64,000 nucleotides of DNA from Nocardioides pinisoli (GCF_024199985.1 NZ_JANARS010000001.1:682001-746000), one strand, 5' to 3'. Positions 27,161 to 36,195 are shown, counted from the stretch's first letter. Program-made: numbers and translations. The notes: generated by a model not told the origin, from the sequence alone.

Positions 27161-27430
27161 ATGAAGGCGATCCAGGCCCGGGTGCGGGGACAGGTGCAGG
27201 GCGTGGCCTTCCGGTGGCACACCCAGGAGCGGGCGCAGCAGCTCGGCGTCGTCGGCTGGGTGCGCAACGAGGTCGACGGCAGCGTGCTCGTCCACGCGGA
27301 GGGCGAGGACGACGCGGTCGACGCGCTCGTGGAGTGGTGCCGGCACGGCCCGCCCTCGGCGCGGGTGCGCGACCTTGCTGCACGCGACGCGGCGATGACC
27401 GGCGCGACCTCCTTCGAGGTCACCGGGTGA
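27161..27430 (+). CDS. acyP: Acylphosphatase
   Basis: The 89-residue enzyme hydrolyses acyl phosphates. The signature VRGQVQGVAFRW includes catalytic Arg18, and GWVRNEVDGSV includes catalytic Asn36. Length is normal for the family. The ATG at 27161 follows CAGGAT by 6 nt, a variant leaderless layout also seen at 62601. Its stop overlaps the next gene's start (GTGA). Confidence 0.92.
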   Translation: MKAIQARVRGQVQGVAFRWHTQERAQQLGVVGWVRNEVDGSVLVHAEGEDDAVDALVEWCRHGPPSARVRDLAARDAAMTGATSFEVTG

Positions 27431-28305
27431 GCGTCGGGACGTCGGCGCCGCCGACGCCTGACGACGTCGAGGTCGTGGTGCCGGCGCCCGGCGCGGGCCC
27501 CGGCAACTGGGCGGGCGCGGCGAGCGCCGTCCTGGTCCACGGCGTCTTCTGGCTGACCTGGCGGGTGCGCCGGCCGCTGACGGACGGGCGCGGCGTCTCG
27601 GTGGTCGTCGCCCGCTCCGACGACGGCGTCACCTTCGAGCCGGTCGCCGAGGTTACGCGCGAGGCGTTCGGCGCCGAGTCGTTCGAGCGCCCGGTGCTCG
27701 TGCCGCTGCGCGAGGGCGGGTGGCGGCTCTACCTGTCGTGCGCGACCCCCGGCTCGAAACACTGGTGGGTCGACAGCCTGACGGCCGACACGGTCGAGGC
27801 CCTGCCCGACGGCGTACGACGACGCGTGCACGACGGCGACCGCGACACGGGCGTCAAGGACCCGGTGATCACCGTCGGCGAGGACGGCTACGAGATGTGG
27901 CTGTGCTGCCACCCCCTCGACGTGCCCGGCCACGAGGACCGGATGACCACGCGCCGGCTCACCAGCGCCGACGGGCTGGTGTGGCAGGACCACGGCGAGG
28001 TCCTCGCCGGCCGCGAGGGGCAGTGGGACGCCCGTGGTGCCCGGGTGAGCGCGGTGCTGCCCGACGGGACGGTGCTCTACGACGGCCGACCCGATGCGGC
28101 GTTCAACTGGTTCGAGACCACCGGGCTGGCGACCTGGGACGGTACGACGATGACCCGCAGCGCGCAGCCGCCGATCGCCTCCCCGCACGGGGACGGCGCC
28201 TTCCGCTACGCCACCGCGGTGCCGCTGCCGGACGGCCGGGTGCGCTACTACGTCGAGGCCGCGCGTCCCGACGGTGCGCACGACCTCGTCACCTGCGTGC
28301 GCTGA
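27427..28305 (+). CDS. Glycoside hydrolase-like five-bladed beta-propeller protein
   Basis: The 292-residue cytosolic protein has spaced blade motifs with Trp/Asp pairs (WWVDSLTADTVE, TGVKDPVITVGEDGYEMWLCC, GLVWQDHGEVL, YDGRPDAAFNWFETTGLATWDG). These resemble GH43/32/68-superfamily or DUF1861-like propellers. KDPV near residue 143 could carry a catalytic Asp. Substrate unknown. It is coupled to acyP. Confidence 0.7.
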   Translation: MSVGTSAPPTPDDVEVVVPAPGAGPGNWAGAASAVLVHGVFWLTWRVRRPLTDGRGVSVVVARSDDGVTFEPVAEVTREAFGAESFERPVLVPLREGGWRLYLSCATPGSKHWWVDSLTADTVEALPDGVRRRVHDGDRDTGVKDPVITVGEDGYEMWLCCHPLDVPGHEDRMTTRRLTSADGLVWQDHGEVLAGREGQWDARGARVSAVLPDGTVLYDGRPDAAFNWFETTGLATWDGTTMTRSAQPPIASPHGDGAFRYATAVPLPDGRVRYYVEAARPDGAHDLVTCVR

Positions 28306-28319
28306 CCCCGCGGCGCGAA

Positions 28320-31235
28320 TCAGCCGAGCAGCCCCTGCCGGCGCGCGGTGGCCGCGGCCTCGGTGCGGTTGGCCGCCCCGAGCTTGGCGAGGATGTGCGA
28401 CACGTGGACGCTCGCGGTCTTGGGCGACATGAAGAGCTTCGCGCCGATCTGGCCGTTGGTCAGCCCCTCGGCCACCAGCCCCAGCACCTCGACCTCGCGA
28501 TCGGTGAGCACCGCGTCCGTACGCCGCTCGCGCGAGGTGAGCGCGTGGCGGGCAGCCAGCGCGTCGGCACGCGCCAGCATCGGCCGGGCCTGCAGCCGCT
28601 CGGCGATCTCTCGTCCGGCCGCGAGGTGGTGCCGGGCCGCCTCGCGGTCGCCGTGGACCGCCTCCTGCTCGGCCAGCGACAGGTGCGTGACGGCCGCGTC
28701 GGGGACGTGCCCCACCCGCTCCCAGCCCTCGAGGGCCGCCCGCAGCGCCGGGCGGGCGTCGCGGCCGTGGAACCGGTCGAGCTGGGCGGCCAGGTCGAGC
28801 GGCCAGACCTCGCCGAGCGCGCCGTGGCGGCGGAGCCGGGCGGCAGCGTCGTCGACGACCTGCAGGTGCGCTGCGCCGGCGTCCCGGTCGGGGCGCGGTC
28901 CGTCGGCGGCGGCGTCGGCCTCGCTCCGGGCGGCCAGCAGCACCAGCAGCCAGAGCTGGTCGTCGTACATGAGCATGCGGTCCATGCCCCACAGCGGAGC
29001 GAGCTCGGTCCTCATGCCGGCGAGGTCGCCGGCCTCGACGGCGGCGAGTGCCAGCACCGCCCTGGCGTCGGTGACCGGCGCGCCGCCCGGCGCGGGCGAC
29101 TCCAGCTGCCGGCGCCAGCGCTCGGTCCCCGTGGCGCGGCCGCTCTGCAGCAGGTCGAGGAGGTGCAGGTGCGCGTTGCTGGTGCGGACGTCGTCCTCCC
29201 ACCAGGGCTCGGACTCCTGCAGGAGCGCCCGAGCGCGCGTCCACCGACCGGTGAGGATCCAGGACATGGCGGCGTTCTCGACCAGGTGCTCCCACAGGTG
29301 CACCGAGAGGTGCGGGTGCGTCAGCCTCTGCAGGGCCTCGTCCGCAGCGCGCTGCGCCTCGTCGTGGCGCCCGCAGACCAGCTCGCACCACATCAGGTTG
29401 CCCCAGAGGTGGAACACGCCGTCCCAGCGCTCGTCGCCGAAGAGGTCGAGGGCCTCGCGCAGGCGGTGCGCCGCGCGCTGCGGGTCACCGTTGACCTGGG
29501 CGCGGTAGGAGTCCCGTGCCTCCACCATCACCGACGCGCGCAGGTCGCCGAGCTCGCGCGCCGCGCGCCTGGCGCGCTCCATGAGTCGCTCCCCGCGAGC
29601 GAGGTCGTCCGTCATCAGGCTGCCCGCGCTGCTCCACGCGTAGACGGCCATCAGGTCGGGCTCGCTCTCCTCGAAGAGGTCGGCGATCTCGGTGAGGCGC
29701 TCCTCGCTGTACGCGTTGGCCTCGCCCTTGCCGTGGTCGGACACGACCATCGCGTGGATGAGGCGCATGGCGGCGGGGAGCTGCTCGACCGGGGCTGCCG
29801 TCACGCACGCCCGCCTGACCGGGTGCGACGCGATGCCGGACGCGAGGAGGGCCCTGGCGTAGGCCTCGCGGAGCGGCATCCCGGCGACCTCGGACGCGTC
29901 CGGGAGGACGGCGAACCCACCCAGGATCCGGGTCCAGAGCGCGGTCTCCTCGTCGGGGCGACACACCCGTTCCGCCGCCGGGAGCGCGGCGACCGTGGCC
30001 GCGAGCGCACGTCGTACGTCGCGCGCCTGGTGCCAGTGCTCCGCGACCGCGAGGAGCGCCGGGTCCGGGGGCAGCACGCCGGGGTTGTCCTCCAGCACCT
30101 CGGCCCACCGGCGGTGCCACGAGCGCCGCGCCCCGGGGCCGGTCTCGCGGACCGTCGCCTCGCGCAGCAGCGCGTGCCGGAAGCCCACGGTGTCGCGCTC
30201 GTGGTCGGTCGTGAGGATCCCGGCGCGCAGCGCCTCGACCAGCGCCGCGTCGAGCTCCTCCGGGGTGACGTCGAGGACCTGCTCGAGCAGGCTGGCCCGG
30301 AGGTGCCCGTCGCCGATCGCCGCGGCCTCCACCAGGCGCCGCGCCTCGGAGGACAGCCCGCCGATCCGGCCCGCCGCGACCGCGGCCGCCGTCGTCAGCT
30401 CCGGACGCCCGGCAGCGGCCGCCAGCTCTTCCACCACGAACGGGATGCCGTCACTGAGCCGCTCGACGCGGCCGGCGACCTCGGCCGACGGGCGCGAGCC
30501 GAGCAGGTCGCGCAGCTGGCGCTGGACCGCGTCGGCGCTCAGGCGCGGCAGCGGCACCACCTCGCAGCCCGGCGTGCGCGCCAGCCCGGCGACGTACGAC
30601 CTCAGCGCGGCCTCCGCGGCCGGCGTGCGGTCGGGGTCGTCGGTGCGCACGGTCCCGATGATCACCAGGCCCGCGGGCAGGGTGCGGGCAGCCAGCGACA
30701 CGAGGTCACGGGTCGCCGAGTCCGCCCAGTGCAGGTCCTCGACGACCCACACCACGAGGCGCTCGCCGCCGAGCCGCTCGAGGAGGTCGAGGAAGGTCGA
30801 GAGCAGCTGCACGCGCTCGACCGAGCGGCGCGGGGGAGCGCCCGGCAGCAGCGACGCCAGCGCCTCCCGTTCGGCCGGCAGCAGCACGTCGACGCCGGCG
30901 ACGCGCACGAGGTCTCGCAGTGTGTCGGCCACCACGCCGAACGGGATCTCCCCAGTGGACATGTCCACGGCGTGGCCGGTGAGCACCAGCACGTCGCCCG
31001 GGCCGTCCGGACTGGTCAGGCCGCCCACGGCCTCGGCGACCAGCCGGCTCTTGCCGATGCCGGCCTCGCCGGTGACGAGCAGGCAGCGGCTGGCGCCGCC
31101 GCGGGCGCTCACCAGCGCACCGCCGATCCGGTCCAGCTCGGCCTCCCGGCCGACGAGCACCCCGCCCATCTGCCGATGGTGGCAGGCGAGGAGGTCGTTG
31201 ACCACGGGGCGTTCGTCGGCACGGGCGACCGACAT
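28320..31235 (-). CDS. LAL-type LuxR transcriptional activator
   Basis: The 971-residue protein is a large ATP-binding LuxR regulator. An AAA-type domain begins with VGREAEL near residue 28 and has Walker A GEAGIGKS at 56-63 and Walker B-like LVVWVVEDLHWAD near 155. A long TPR-like helical middle follows, then a C-terminal LuxR HTH (LTDREVEVLGLVAEGLTNGQIGAKLFMSPKTASVHVSHI...). The ATG at 31235 overlaps the stop of the small ORF upstream as TGATG, favouring this start over those at 31169 or 31274. Targets are unknown. Confidence 0.88.
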   Translation of the reverse strand: MSVARADERPVVNDLLACHHRQMGGVLVGREAELDRIGGALVSARGGASRCLLVTGEAGIGKSRLVAEAVGGLTSPDGPGDVLVLTGHAVDMSTGEIPFGVVADTLRDLVRVAGVDVLLPAEREALASLLPGAPPRRSVERVQLLSTFLDLLERLGGERLVVWVVEDLHWADSATRDLVSLAARTLPAGLVIIGTVRTDDPDRTPAAEAALRSYVAGLARTPGCEVVPLPRLSADAVQRQLRDLLGSRPSAEVAGRVERLSDGIPFVVEELAAAAGRPELTTAAAVAAGRIGGLSSEARRLVEAAAIGDGHLRASLLEQVLDVTPEELDAALVEALRAGILTTDHERDTVGFRHALLREATVRETGPGARRSWHRRWAEVLEDNPGVLPPDPALLAVAEHWHQARDVRRALAATVAALPAAERVCRPDEETALWTRILGGFAVLPDASEVAGMPLREAYARALLASGIASHPVRRACVTAAPVEQLPAAMRLIHAMVVSDHGKGEANAYSEERLTEIADLFEESEPDLMAVYAWSSAGSLMTDDLARGERLMERARRAARELGDLRASVMVEARDSYRAQVNGDPQRAAHRLREALDLFGDERWDGVFHLWGNLMWCELVCGRHDEAQRAADEALQRLTHPHLSVHLWEHLVENAAMSWILTGRWTRARALLQESEPWWEDDVRTSNAHLHLLDLLQSGRATGTERWRRQLESPAPGGAPVTDARAVLALAAVEAGDLAGMRTELAPLWGMDRMLMYDDQLWLLVLLAARSEADAAADGPRPDRDAGAAHLQVVDDAAARLRRHGALGEVWPLDLAAQLDRFHGRDARPALRAALEGWERVGHVPDAAVTHLSLAEQEAVHGDREAARHHLAAGREIAERLQARPMLARADALAARHALTSRERRTDAVLTDREVEVLGLVAEGLTNGQIGAKLFMSPKTASVHVSHILAKLGAANRTEAAATARRQGLLG

Positions 31236-31426
31236 CAGTGGGCCGGGCGCGGGGCGGGCAGCCAGCGGGTCCACCCGCCGCGGCGCGGGGACGGCACCTC
31301 GGTGACGACCGGCTCGGCGGGTCGACGCACACGACGTGCCTCGCGGGCCTCGACGACCCCGCGGGCGACGTCGGCGCGGTGCAGGCTGGCGATGCGGGCG
31401 GTGGTGTCGATGGCGGCGTTGTTCAT
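31235..31426 (-). CDS. Small basic protein coupled to the LAL regulator
   Basis: The 63-residue ORF begins MNNAAIDTTARIASLHRAD, is Arg-rich in the middle and ends Trp/Pro-rich. CAGGAG lies 6 nt upstream of the ATG, one of the better Shine-Dalgarno sites here. Its TGA overlaps the regulator's ATG (TGATG). It may only serve to drive translation of the regulator, or act as a small partner. Family not recognised. Confidence 0.65.
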   Translation of the reverse strand: MNNAAIDTTARIASLHRADVARGVVEAREARRVRRPAEPVVTEVPSPRRGGWTRWLPAPRPAH

Positions 31427-31479
31427 GGCGGGCTCCTGACGGACGCTGGTGGATGCCTCCACGCTGCGGCTAAGACCCC

Positions 31480-31497
31480 CTGCCCCACATCGGGCAG
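31480..31497. promoter_or_regulatory. Inverted repeat in the divergent LAL/monooxygenase gap
   Basis: CTGCCCCACATCGGGCAG has perfect 6-bp arms and a 6-nt spacer. It lies about 55 nt upstream of the small ORF start and about 105 nt upstream of the divergent gene. It may be an operator. Confidence 0.3.
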
Positions 31498-31602
31498 ACG
31501 CCCTATCCGCCGCGCGACCCCACCTCAGGCCCGGCCGACGTGGGCGGGATCTCGTCGTCGCCGGCTTCACTCCGCGCCCGCGCGCGCCCGACACTTGCCA
31601 CC

Positions 31603-32151
31603 ATGACCGCCCCCGTCACCGTGTCCGTCACCCGCCACGTCGACCCGTCGCGCACGACGGAGATGCTGGCGTGGGTGCAGGCAGGGACCTCGCTGGCGGA
31701 GCGGTTCGACGGCTTCCTCGGCTCGGGCTGGGTCCGTCCCAGAGAGGACTCGCCCGAGTGGCACATGCTCTACCGCTTCGCGGACGCCGGTGCGCTCGCC
31801 GAGTGGGAGGCCTCGCCCCAGCGGGAGTGGTGGCTCGAGGCGGCCCAGGGGTCGGTGGAGGAGAAGCGCCGTGAGCACCGCACGGGCATCGAGGGCTGGT
31901 TCGACGAGCCGGCGTCGATCGAGTCGCTGAGCGCCGCGCCGCCGGCGCCGCCGCGCTGGAAGCAGATGGTCGTCATCTTCATGGTCTTCCTGCCGCTGAG
32001 CCTGGTCGCCAACTTCATCGCCTCGCGCACGATCTCGGGCTGGCCGCTTGTGCCGCGGGTCGTCCTGGTGACGTCGGTGATGACGCCGCTGATGACCTAC
32101 GTCTTCCTGCCCTGGATGACGCGCCGGATGGGCTGGTGGCTGCACCGCTGA
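31603..32151 (+). CDS. Antibiotic-biosynthesis-monooxygenase-like protein with membrane tail
   Basis: The 182-residue protein has an N-terminal ABM/dimeric alpha-beta-barrel domain (residues ~1-95, VTVSVTRHVDPSRTTEMLAWVQAG... WHMLYRFADAGALAEWEASPQR). Two transmembrane helices follow (MVVIFMVFLPLSLVANFIA and LVTSVMTPLMTYVFLPWM). This fused form is common in bacteria, with unknown role. The ATG follows GACACT by 7 nt. Confidence 0.85.
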   Translation: MTAPVTVSVTRHVDPSRTTEMLAWVQAGTSLAERFDGFLGSGWVRPREDSPEWHMLYRFADAGALAEWEASPQREWWLEAAQGSVEEKRREHRTGIEGWFDEPASIESLSAAPPAPPRWKQMVVIFMVFLPLSLVANFIASRTISGWPLVPRVVLVTSVMTPLMTYVFLPWMTRRMGWWLHR

Positions 32152-32173
32152 GCCGCGGGGCGGCGCCCGGCGC

Positions 32174-32387
32174 CTAGCGTCGGCGCCGCGTGCGGGCCAG
32201 CCGACGCCGGTCGCGCTCCTGGCGCTTCTTGGCCTCCCAGCGCTCGGGGCACACGCTGCGCTCCACCCACTCCCACGCCTTGAGCAGCGCGAAGAGCCAG
32301 GGCAGCGACAACAGCGCGCTGGAGCCCAGCGTGCGCAGCCAGGAGAAGTCCTCGCTGACCCCCCTGGAGATGTGTCTGCTCGTCCAT
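32174..32387 (-). CDS. Small membrane protein, apparently frameshifted near its start
   Basis: From about 32358 down to the TAG at 32174 the minus strand codes, with strongly GC-ending codons, for VSEDFSWLRTLGSSALLSLP..., one transmembrane helix, then a very basic tail (KKRQERDRRRLARTRRRR). No ATG, GTG or TTG in that frame lies near it. An ATG at 32387 in another frame gives MDEQTHLQG and would join perfectly if the six-C run at 32359-32364 (plus strand) were five. So this is a homopolymer sequencing error, a phase-variable start or a recent lesion. The product would be ~70 residues. Confidence 0.55.
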
Positions 32388-32543
32388 ACCCACAGGGACG
32401 ACCCCGAAACGCAGGCGACGCCAGAGGACGGGCCGCCGGAGCAGGCCGCGCGGCAGCGCGACGACCTCCGGGACGCGATCGCCCGCCACGCGGCAGGTCC
32501 GCAGGCCGGCGGCAAGCGGCGCTGGTGGTCCGCGCGCCGCTAG
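32369..32543 (+). CDS. Possible 57-residue hydrophilic protein
   Basis: An ORF starting ATGTGTCTG runs to a TAG at 32541-32543. After the first ~20 codons it uses GC-ending codons and is hydrophilic (RQRDDLRDAIARHA, then a basic KRRWW tail). It overlaps the divergent small membrane gene by 19 bp. No good ribosome site is visible, and its stop is part of the purC -10. Doubtful but possible. Confidence 0.35.
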
Positions 32544-32552
32544 GCTCGAGGT

Positions 32553-33446
32553 GTGGCCGCGCTGAACATCCCCACCGCCCCCGTGATCGAGGGCACCACC
32601 CACGTCCACTCCGGGAAGGTCCGTGACCTCTACCGGATCGACACGGGGCAGCACGAGGGCCGGCTGCTGGTGGTCGCCAGCGACCGCATCTCCGCCTACG
32701 ACTTCGTCCTCGACACCACCATCCCCGACAAGGGCGAGATCCTGACGCGGATGTCGCTGTGGTGGTTTGAGCAGCTCGCCGGGCTCGTCGGCAACCACGT
32801 GGTCTCGACCGACGTGCCCGCCGAGGTCGCCGGACGCGCCGTCGTGTGCGAGCGCCTCCGGATGTTCCCCGTCGAGTGCGTCGTGCGCGGCTACCTCACC
32901 GGCTCGGGGCTGGCGGACTACCGCCGCACCGGCGAGGTGTGCGGGATCCCGCTGCCGGCCGGGCTGCAGGACGGCAGCCGGCTGCCCGAGCCGATCTTCA
33001 CGCCCGCGACCAAGGCCGAGCTCGGCGACCACGACGAGAACGTCGACTACGAGGCCGTCGTCGAGGCGGTCGGCGACGACGCCGCCGCCGACCTGCGGAT
33101 GCTGACCATGGAGGTCTACGGCCGGGCCCACCTCGTCGCCCGCGAGCGCGGCATCATCCTGGCCGACACCAAGCTCGAGTTCGGCCGGCGACCCGACGGC
33201 ACCACGATCCTCGCCGACGAGGTGCTCACCCCCGACAGCTCCCGCTTCTGGCCCGCCGCCGAGTGGCAGCCCGGCCGCGCCCAGGCGTCGTACGACAAGC
33301 AGATCGTGCGCGACTGGCTCACCGAGGAGTCCGGCTGGGACCGCACCTCCGGCGAGGCCCCGCCGCCGCTTCCCGAGTCCGTCGTCGAGCGCACCCGGGC
33401 CCGCTACGTCGAGGCCTACGAGCTCCTGACCGGGGAGACGTTCTGA
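32553..33446 (+). CDS. purC: SAICAR synthetase
   Basis: PurC joins CAIR and aspartate with ATP to make SAICAR. The 297-residue protein shows SGKVRDLY near residue 20, [13 protein letters not shown] near 42, [12 protein letters not shown] near 108 and [10 protein letters not shown] near 203. The GTG at 32553 lies 6 nt after TAGGCT (32541-32546), so it is probably leaderless. Its stop overlaps the CTG start proposed for the next gene. Confidence 0.95.
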   Translation: MAALNIPTAPVIEGTTHVHSGKVRDLYRIDTGQHEGRLLVVASDRISAYDFVLDTTIPDKGEILTRMSLWWFEQLAGLVGNHVVSTDVPAEVAGRAVVCERLRMFPVECVVRGYLTGSGLADYRRTGEVCGIPLPAGLQDGSRLPEPIFTPATKAELGDHDENVDYEAVVEAVGDDAAADLRMLTMEVYGRAHLVARERGIILADTKLEFGRRPDGTTILADEVLTPDSSRFWPAAEWQPGRAQASYDKQIVRDWLTEESGWDRTSGEAPPPLPESVVERTRARYVEAYELLTGETF

Positions 33447-33883
33447 CGACGCGGCGCTTCACCGCCACCGTCGAGCTGCCGCACTCGGCGGAGCAGGCGT
33501 TCGCCTACCTCGTCGACCCGCGCCGGCGTCCGGAGTGGCAGTCCAGCCTGCTGTCGGTGGACGTGCCCGAGGACGAGGAGCCCCACCTCGGGCAGACGTG
33601 GACCGAGCTCACCGTGGTCGGCGTACGACCCAGCCTCGAGGTCGTCGAGTTCGTGCCGTTCCGGTCGTGGGCCGAGCGCGGCACGTGGCGCGGGGTCGAG
33701 GCGACGCTGCGGCTCCGCTTCATCGCGACCAAGGAGGGGTGCCGCGTGGTGGCCGAGGGCGAGGTCACGGGCGCGGGCGTGTACGCCGTCGCCGCGAGGA
33801 GCTCGGGCCTGCTCGCGGGCCGCGCGATCGCCGCCGACCTCAAGACCGCCGGCCACCGCATCGCGCAACGCGCCGAGGGCTGA
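33443..33883 (+). CDS. SRPBCC (polyketide cyclase-like) protein, probable CTG start
   Basis: The 146-residue protein fits the SRPBCC/START-like ligand-binding fold: [27 protein letters not shown] at the N-terminus and [16 protein letters not shown] in the C-terminal half. No ATG, GTG or TTG lies near the beginning of this domain. A CTG at 33443 overlaps the purC stop as CTGA, parallel to the ATGA and GTGA overlaps elsewhere in the window. I take it as the start. Ligand unknown. Confidence 0.75.
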   Translation: MTTRRFTATVELPHSAEQAFAYLVDPRRRPEWQSSLLSVDVPEDEEPHLGQTWTELTVVGVRPSLEVVEFVPFRSWAERGTWRGVEATLRLRFIATKEGCRVVAEGEVTGAGVYAVAARSSGLLAGRAIAADLKTAGHRIAQRAEG

Positions 33884-33886
33884 GCC

Positions 33887-34246
33887 TCAGGCGTCCCGCC
33901 GCTTGTTGCGTTGGTTGATCAGCGTCACCATCAGCCACGCGACGACCACGCCCACGCCGGCGTGGAGCAGCATCGAGCGCAGCCAGAGGCCCGCGAGCGC
34001 TCCGCCGCTGTCGGCGAGCTCGTCGCTGCCGCCCCCGTACTTCGATGCGTAGACCACGGCCGGCTGGCCGTCGCCACGTCCCGCCGCGAGGAGCCAGACC
34101 GCCGTCATCAGGAGGATTCCGAACCCCATGACGCCGAAGCGCCATCCGGGCGACGTCGCCAGCGCGCCGAAGAGGCCGACCCCGACGAAGGCGAGGAACA
34201 CGAAGGCGCCGACGATCACGATCGCCGTGCTGGCGAGGAAGTCCAT
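33887..34246 (-). CDS. Small polytopic membrane protein
   Basis: The 119-residue protein has three transmembrane segments (residues ~5-30, 36-54, 90-109) and a basic C-terminus (NQRNKRRDA). No family recognised. TACCTT precedes the ATG by about 5 nt on the minus strand, suggesting a leaderless start. It is divergent from the acyl-CoA ligase. Confidence 0.7.
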   Translation of the reverse strand: MDFLASTAIVIVGAFVFLAFVGVGLFGALATSPGWRFGVMGFGILLMTAVWLLAAGRGDGQPAVVYASKYGGGSDELADSGGALAGLWLRSMLLHAGVGVVVAWLMVTLINQRNKRRDA

Positions 34247-34266
34247 GGCGGAAGGTAGGCCGAGCG

Positions 34267-34296
34267 GTGACGCGCGTCACCACCCCTGAGTAGGTT
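34267..34296 (+). promoter_or_regulatory. Acyl-CoA ligase promoter with CRP-like site
   Basis: GTGACGCGCGTCAC (34267-34280; GGTGACGC/GCGTCACC is a perfect 16-nt palindrome) lies 10 nt before the -10 TAGGTT (34291-34296), which is 6 nt from the ATG. The site is centred ~29 nt before the start, the same spacing as at the symporter operon. Confidence 0.5.
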
Positions 34297-34302
34297 GGCG
34301 CC

Positions 34303-35868
34303 ATGCCGAACCTCTCCTCGCTCCTCGAAGGCTCCGCCCAGGCCCACCCGGACCGTACGGCGCTGGTGCTGGGCGACACCCGACTGACCTACGCCCAGGT
34401 CGACGCCGCCGCCAACCAGGTCGCCGACCTGCTGGTCTCGCGCGGCATCGAGCCGGGGGACAAGGTGGCGCTGAGCTGCCCCAACCTGCCCTACTTCCCG
34501 ATCGTCTACTACGGCATCCTCAAGGCCGGTGCGACGGTCGTGCCGCTCAACGTCCTGCTCAAGGGGCGCGAGGTGGCCTACCACCTCGACGACAGCGACG
34601 CGAAGGCCTACTTCTGCTTCCAGGGCACGCCCGAGCTCCCGATCGGGGCGGAGGGCCACGCCGGGTTCGAGCAGACCCCGGGGTGCGAGCACTTCTTCGT
34701 CATCACCGCCGACCCGGCCGCGGAGTCGCCCATCGAGGGCACCGAGACCCTCGGCCAGGCGCTCAAGGGGCGGTCGCCGGTCTTCGAGACGCGCGAGGTC
34801 GACGGCGACGACACGGCCGTCATCCTCTACACCTCGGGCACCACCGGTCAGCCGAAGGGCGCCGAGCTGATGCACCGCAACATGATCAGCAACGCGCTGG
34901 CCAGCGACGAGCTGTTCGGCGCCGACGCCGACAACCCCGACACCCTCCTGTGCGTGCTGCCGCTGTTCCACTCCTTCGGCCAGACGGTGATCATGAACGC
35001 CGGCTTCGCCTTCGGTGGCACCGTGGTGCTGCTGCCGCGCTTCGAGGCCGGTCCGGCGCTGAGCCTGATGGAGCAGGAGGGCGTGACGTTCTTCGCGGGC
35101 GTGCCGACGATGTACTGGGGCCTGCTCGGCGCGCTCGAGGGCTCCGGCGTGGACGTGAAGAAGGTGGCCGAGCAGATGCGGGTCGCCGTCGCGGGCGGCT
35201 CCGCGCTGCCGGTCGAGGTGCACAAGGAGTTCGAGCACCGGTTCGGCGTCACCATCCTGGAGGGCTACGGGCTCTCCGAGACCTCGCCCGTCGCGAGCTT
35301 CTCCGTGTGGGGCGAGCCCGTGCGCGTCGGCTCCATCGGCAAGCCGATCCCCGGCGTCGAGATGAAGCTGATCAGCCCCGAGCCCGGCGTGCGCGAGGAC
35401 CTCGGCGACGGCGATGACGTCGTGGGCGAGATCGCGATCAAGGGCCCCAACATCATGAAGGGCTACTACGGCCGCCCCGACGCGACCGCCGAGGCGATTG
35501 TGGACGGCTGGTTCCGCTCCGGCGACCTCGGCCGCAAGGACGCCGACGGCTGGTACTACATCGTCGACCGGTCGAAGGACATGATCATCCGGGGCGGCTA
35601 CAACGTCTACCCGCGCGAGATCGAGGAGGTGCTCCTCACCCACCCCGACGTCTCGCTCGCGGCCGTGATCGGCGTGCCCGACGAGAGCCACGGCGAGGAG
35701 GTCAAGGCCGTCGTCATCCGCAAGCAGGGCGCGACCGTGACCGAGGACGAGCTGGTCGCGTGGGGCAAGGAGCAGATGGCGGGCTACAAGTACCCGCGCA
35801 TCGTCGAGTTCGTCGACACGCTGCCGATGACCGCGACCGGCAAGATCCTCAAGCGCGAGCTGTCCTGA
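34303..35868 (+). CDS. Long-chain fatty acid-CoA ligase-like AMP-binding enzyme
   Basis: The 521-residue ANL-superfamily enzyme activates a carboxylate via acyl-AMP to acyl-CoA. It has the P-loop YTSGTTGQPKGAELMHRN (residues ~175-192), GYGLSETSPVAS near 322, GWFRSGDLGRKD near 405, the hinge DRSKDMIIRGGYNVYPREIE near 424 and the catalytic-lysine end TATGKILKREL. The substrate is probably a fatty acid. The leaderless ATG is at 34303. Confidence 0.9.
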   Translation: MPNLSSLLEGSAQAHPDRTALVLGDTRLTYAQVDAAANQVADLLVSRGIEPGDKVALSCPNLPYFPIVYYGILKAGATVVPLNVLLKGREVAYHLDDSDAKAYFCFQGTPELPIGAEGHAGFEQTPGCEHFFVITADPAAESPIEGTETLGQALKGRSPVFETREVDGDDTAVILYTSGTTGQPKGAELMHRNMISNALASDELFGADADNPDTLLCVLPLFHSFGQTVIMNAGFAFGGTVVLLPRFEAGPALSLMEQEGVTFFAGVPTMYWGLLGALEGSGVDVKKVAEQMRVAVAGGSALPVEVHKEFEHRFGVTILEGYGLSETSPVASFSVWGEPVRVGSIGKPIPGVEMKLISPEPGVREDLGDGDDVVGEIAIKGPNIMKGYYGRPDATAEAIVDGWFRSGDLGRKDADGWYYIVDRSKDMIIRGGYNVYPREIEEVLLTHPDVSLAAVIGVPDESHGEEVKAVVIRKQGATVTEDELVAWGKEQMAGYKYPRIVEFVDTLPMTATGKILKRELS

Positions 35869-36053
35869 TGCGCGCACTCGGCATCGTGCTCGGTGTGCTG
35901 ATGGTGCTCACGGGCGGGGTCTGGACCTTCCAGGGCCTCGGCTACCTCGAGGGCAGCCCGATGACCGACCAGAGCATCTGGGCGGTTCTCGGTCCGCTCG
36001 TCGCCGGCCTCGGGGTCGCCCTCGTGATCGTCGCCGCGCGCCGCCGGGAGTGA
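35868..36053 (+). CDS. Small two-helix membrane protein
   Basis: The 61-residue protein has two hydrophobic helices (residues ~3-20 and ~37-56) and ends AARRRE. Its ATG overlaps the acyl-CoA ligase stop (TGATG), so it is translationally coupled and cotranscribed. Function unknown. Confidence 0.75.
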   Translation: MRALGIVLGVLMVLTGGVWTFQGLGYLEGSPMTDQSIWAVLGPLVAGLGVALVIVAARRRE

Positions 36054-36113
36054 CGTACGCCGCCTGGCTGGGGAACCAACCGCAGGTCCTCGCCGGCCTT
36101 TCCGGGGTCTGAC

Positions 36114-36179
36114 GGGGTAGTTAAGGGAAAGATGGGCCGAAATCGGCCCGTCGATGGACGAATGTCCCTTAACTACCCC
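36114..36179. repeat. Family B palindrome, copy 1
   Basis: The outer arms GGGGTAGTTAAGGGA and TCCCTTAACTACCCC are perfect 15-bp complements. The core contains GGGCCGAAATCGGCCCGTCG, itself a hairpin. The arms include AT-rich TAGTTAA sequence, unlike the surrounding DNA. Confidence 0.75.
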
Positions 36180-36195
36180 CGCACCCCCGCCTGTC

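Noticed and set aside
27720..31439. 1239-codon frame antisense to the LAL regulator
   Set aside because: The LAL protein on the minus strand has Walker and HTH motifs; this frame has none.
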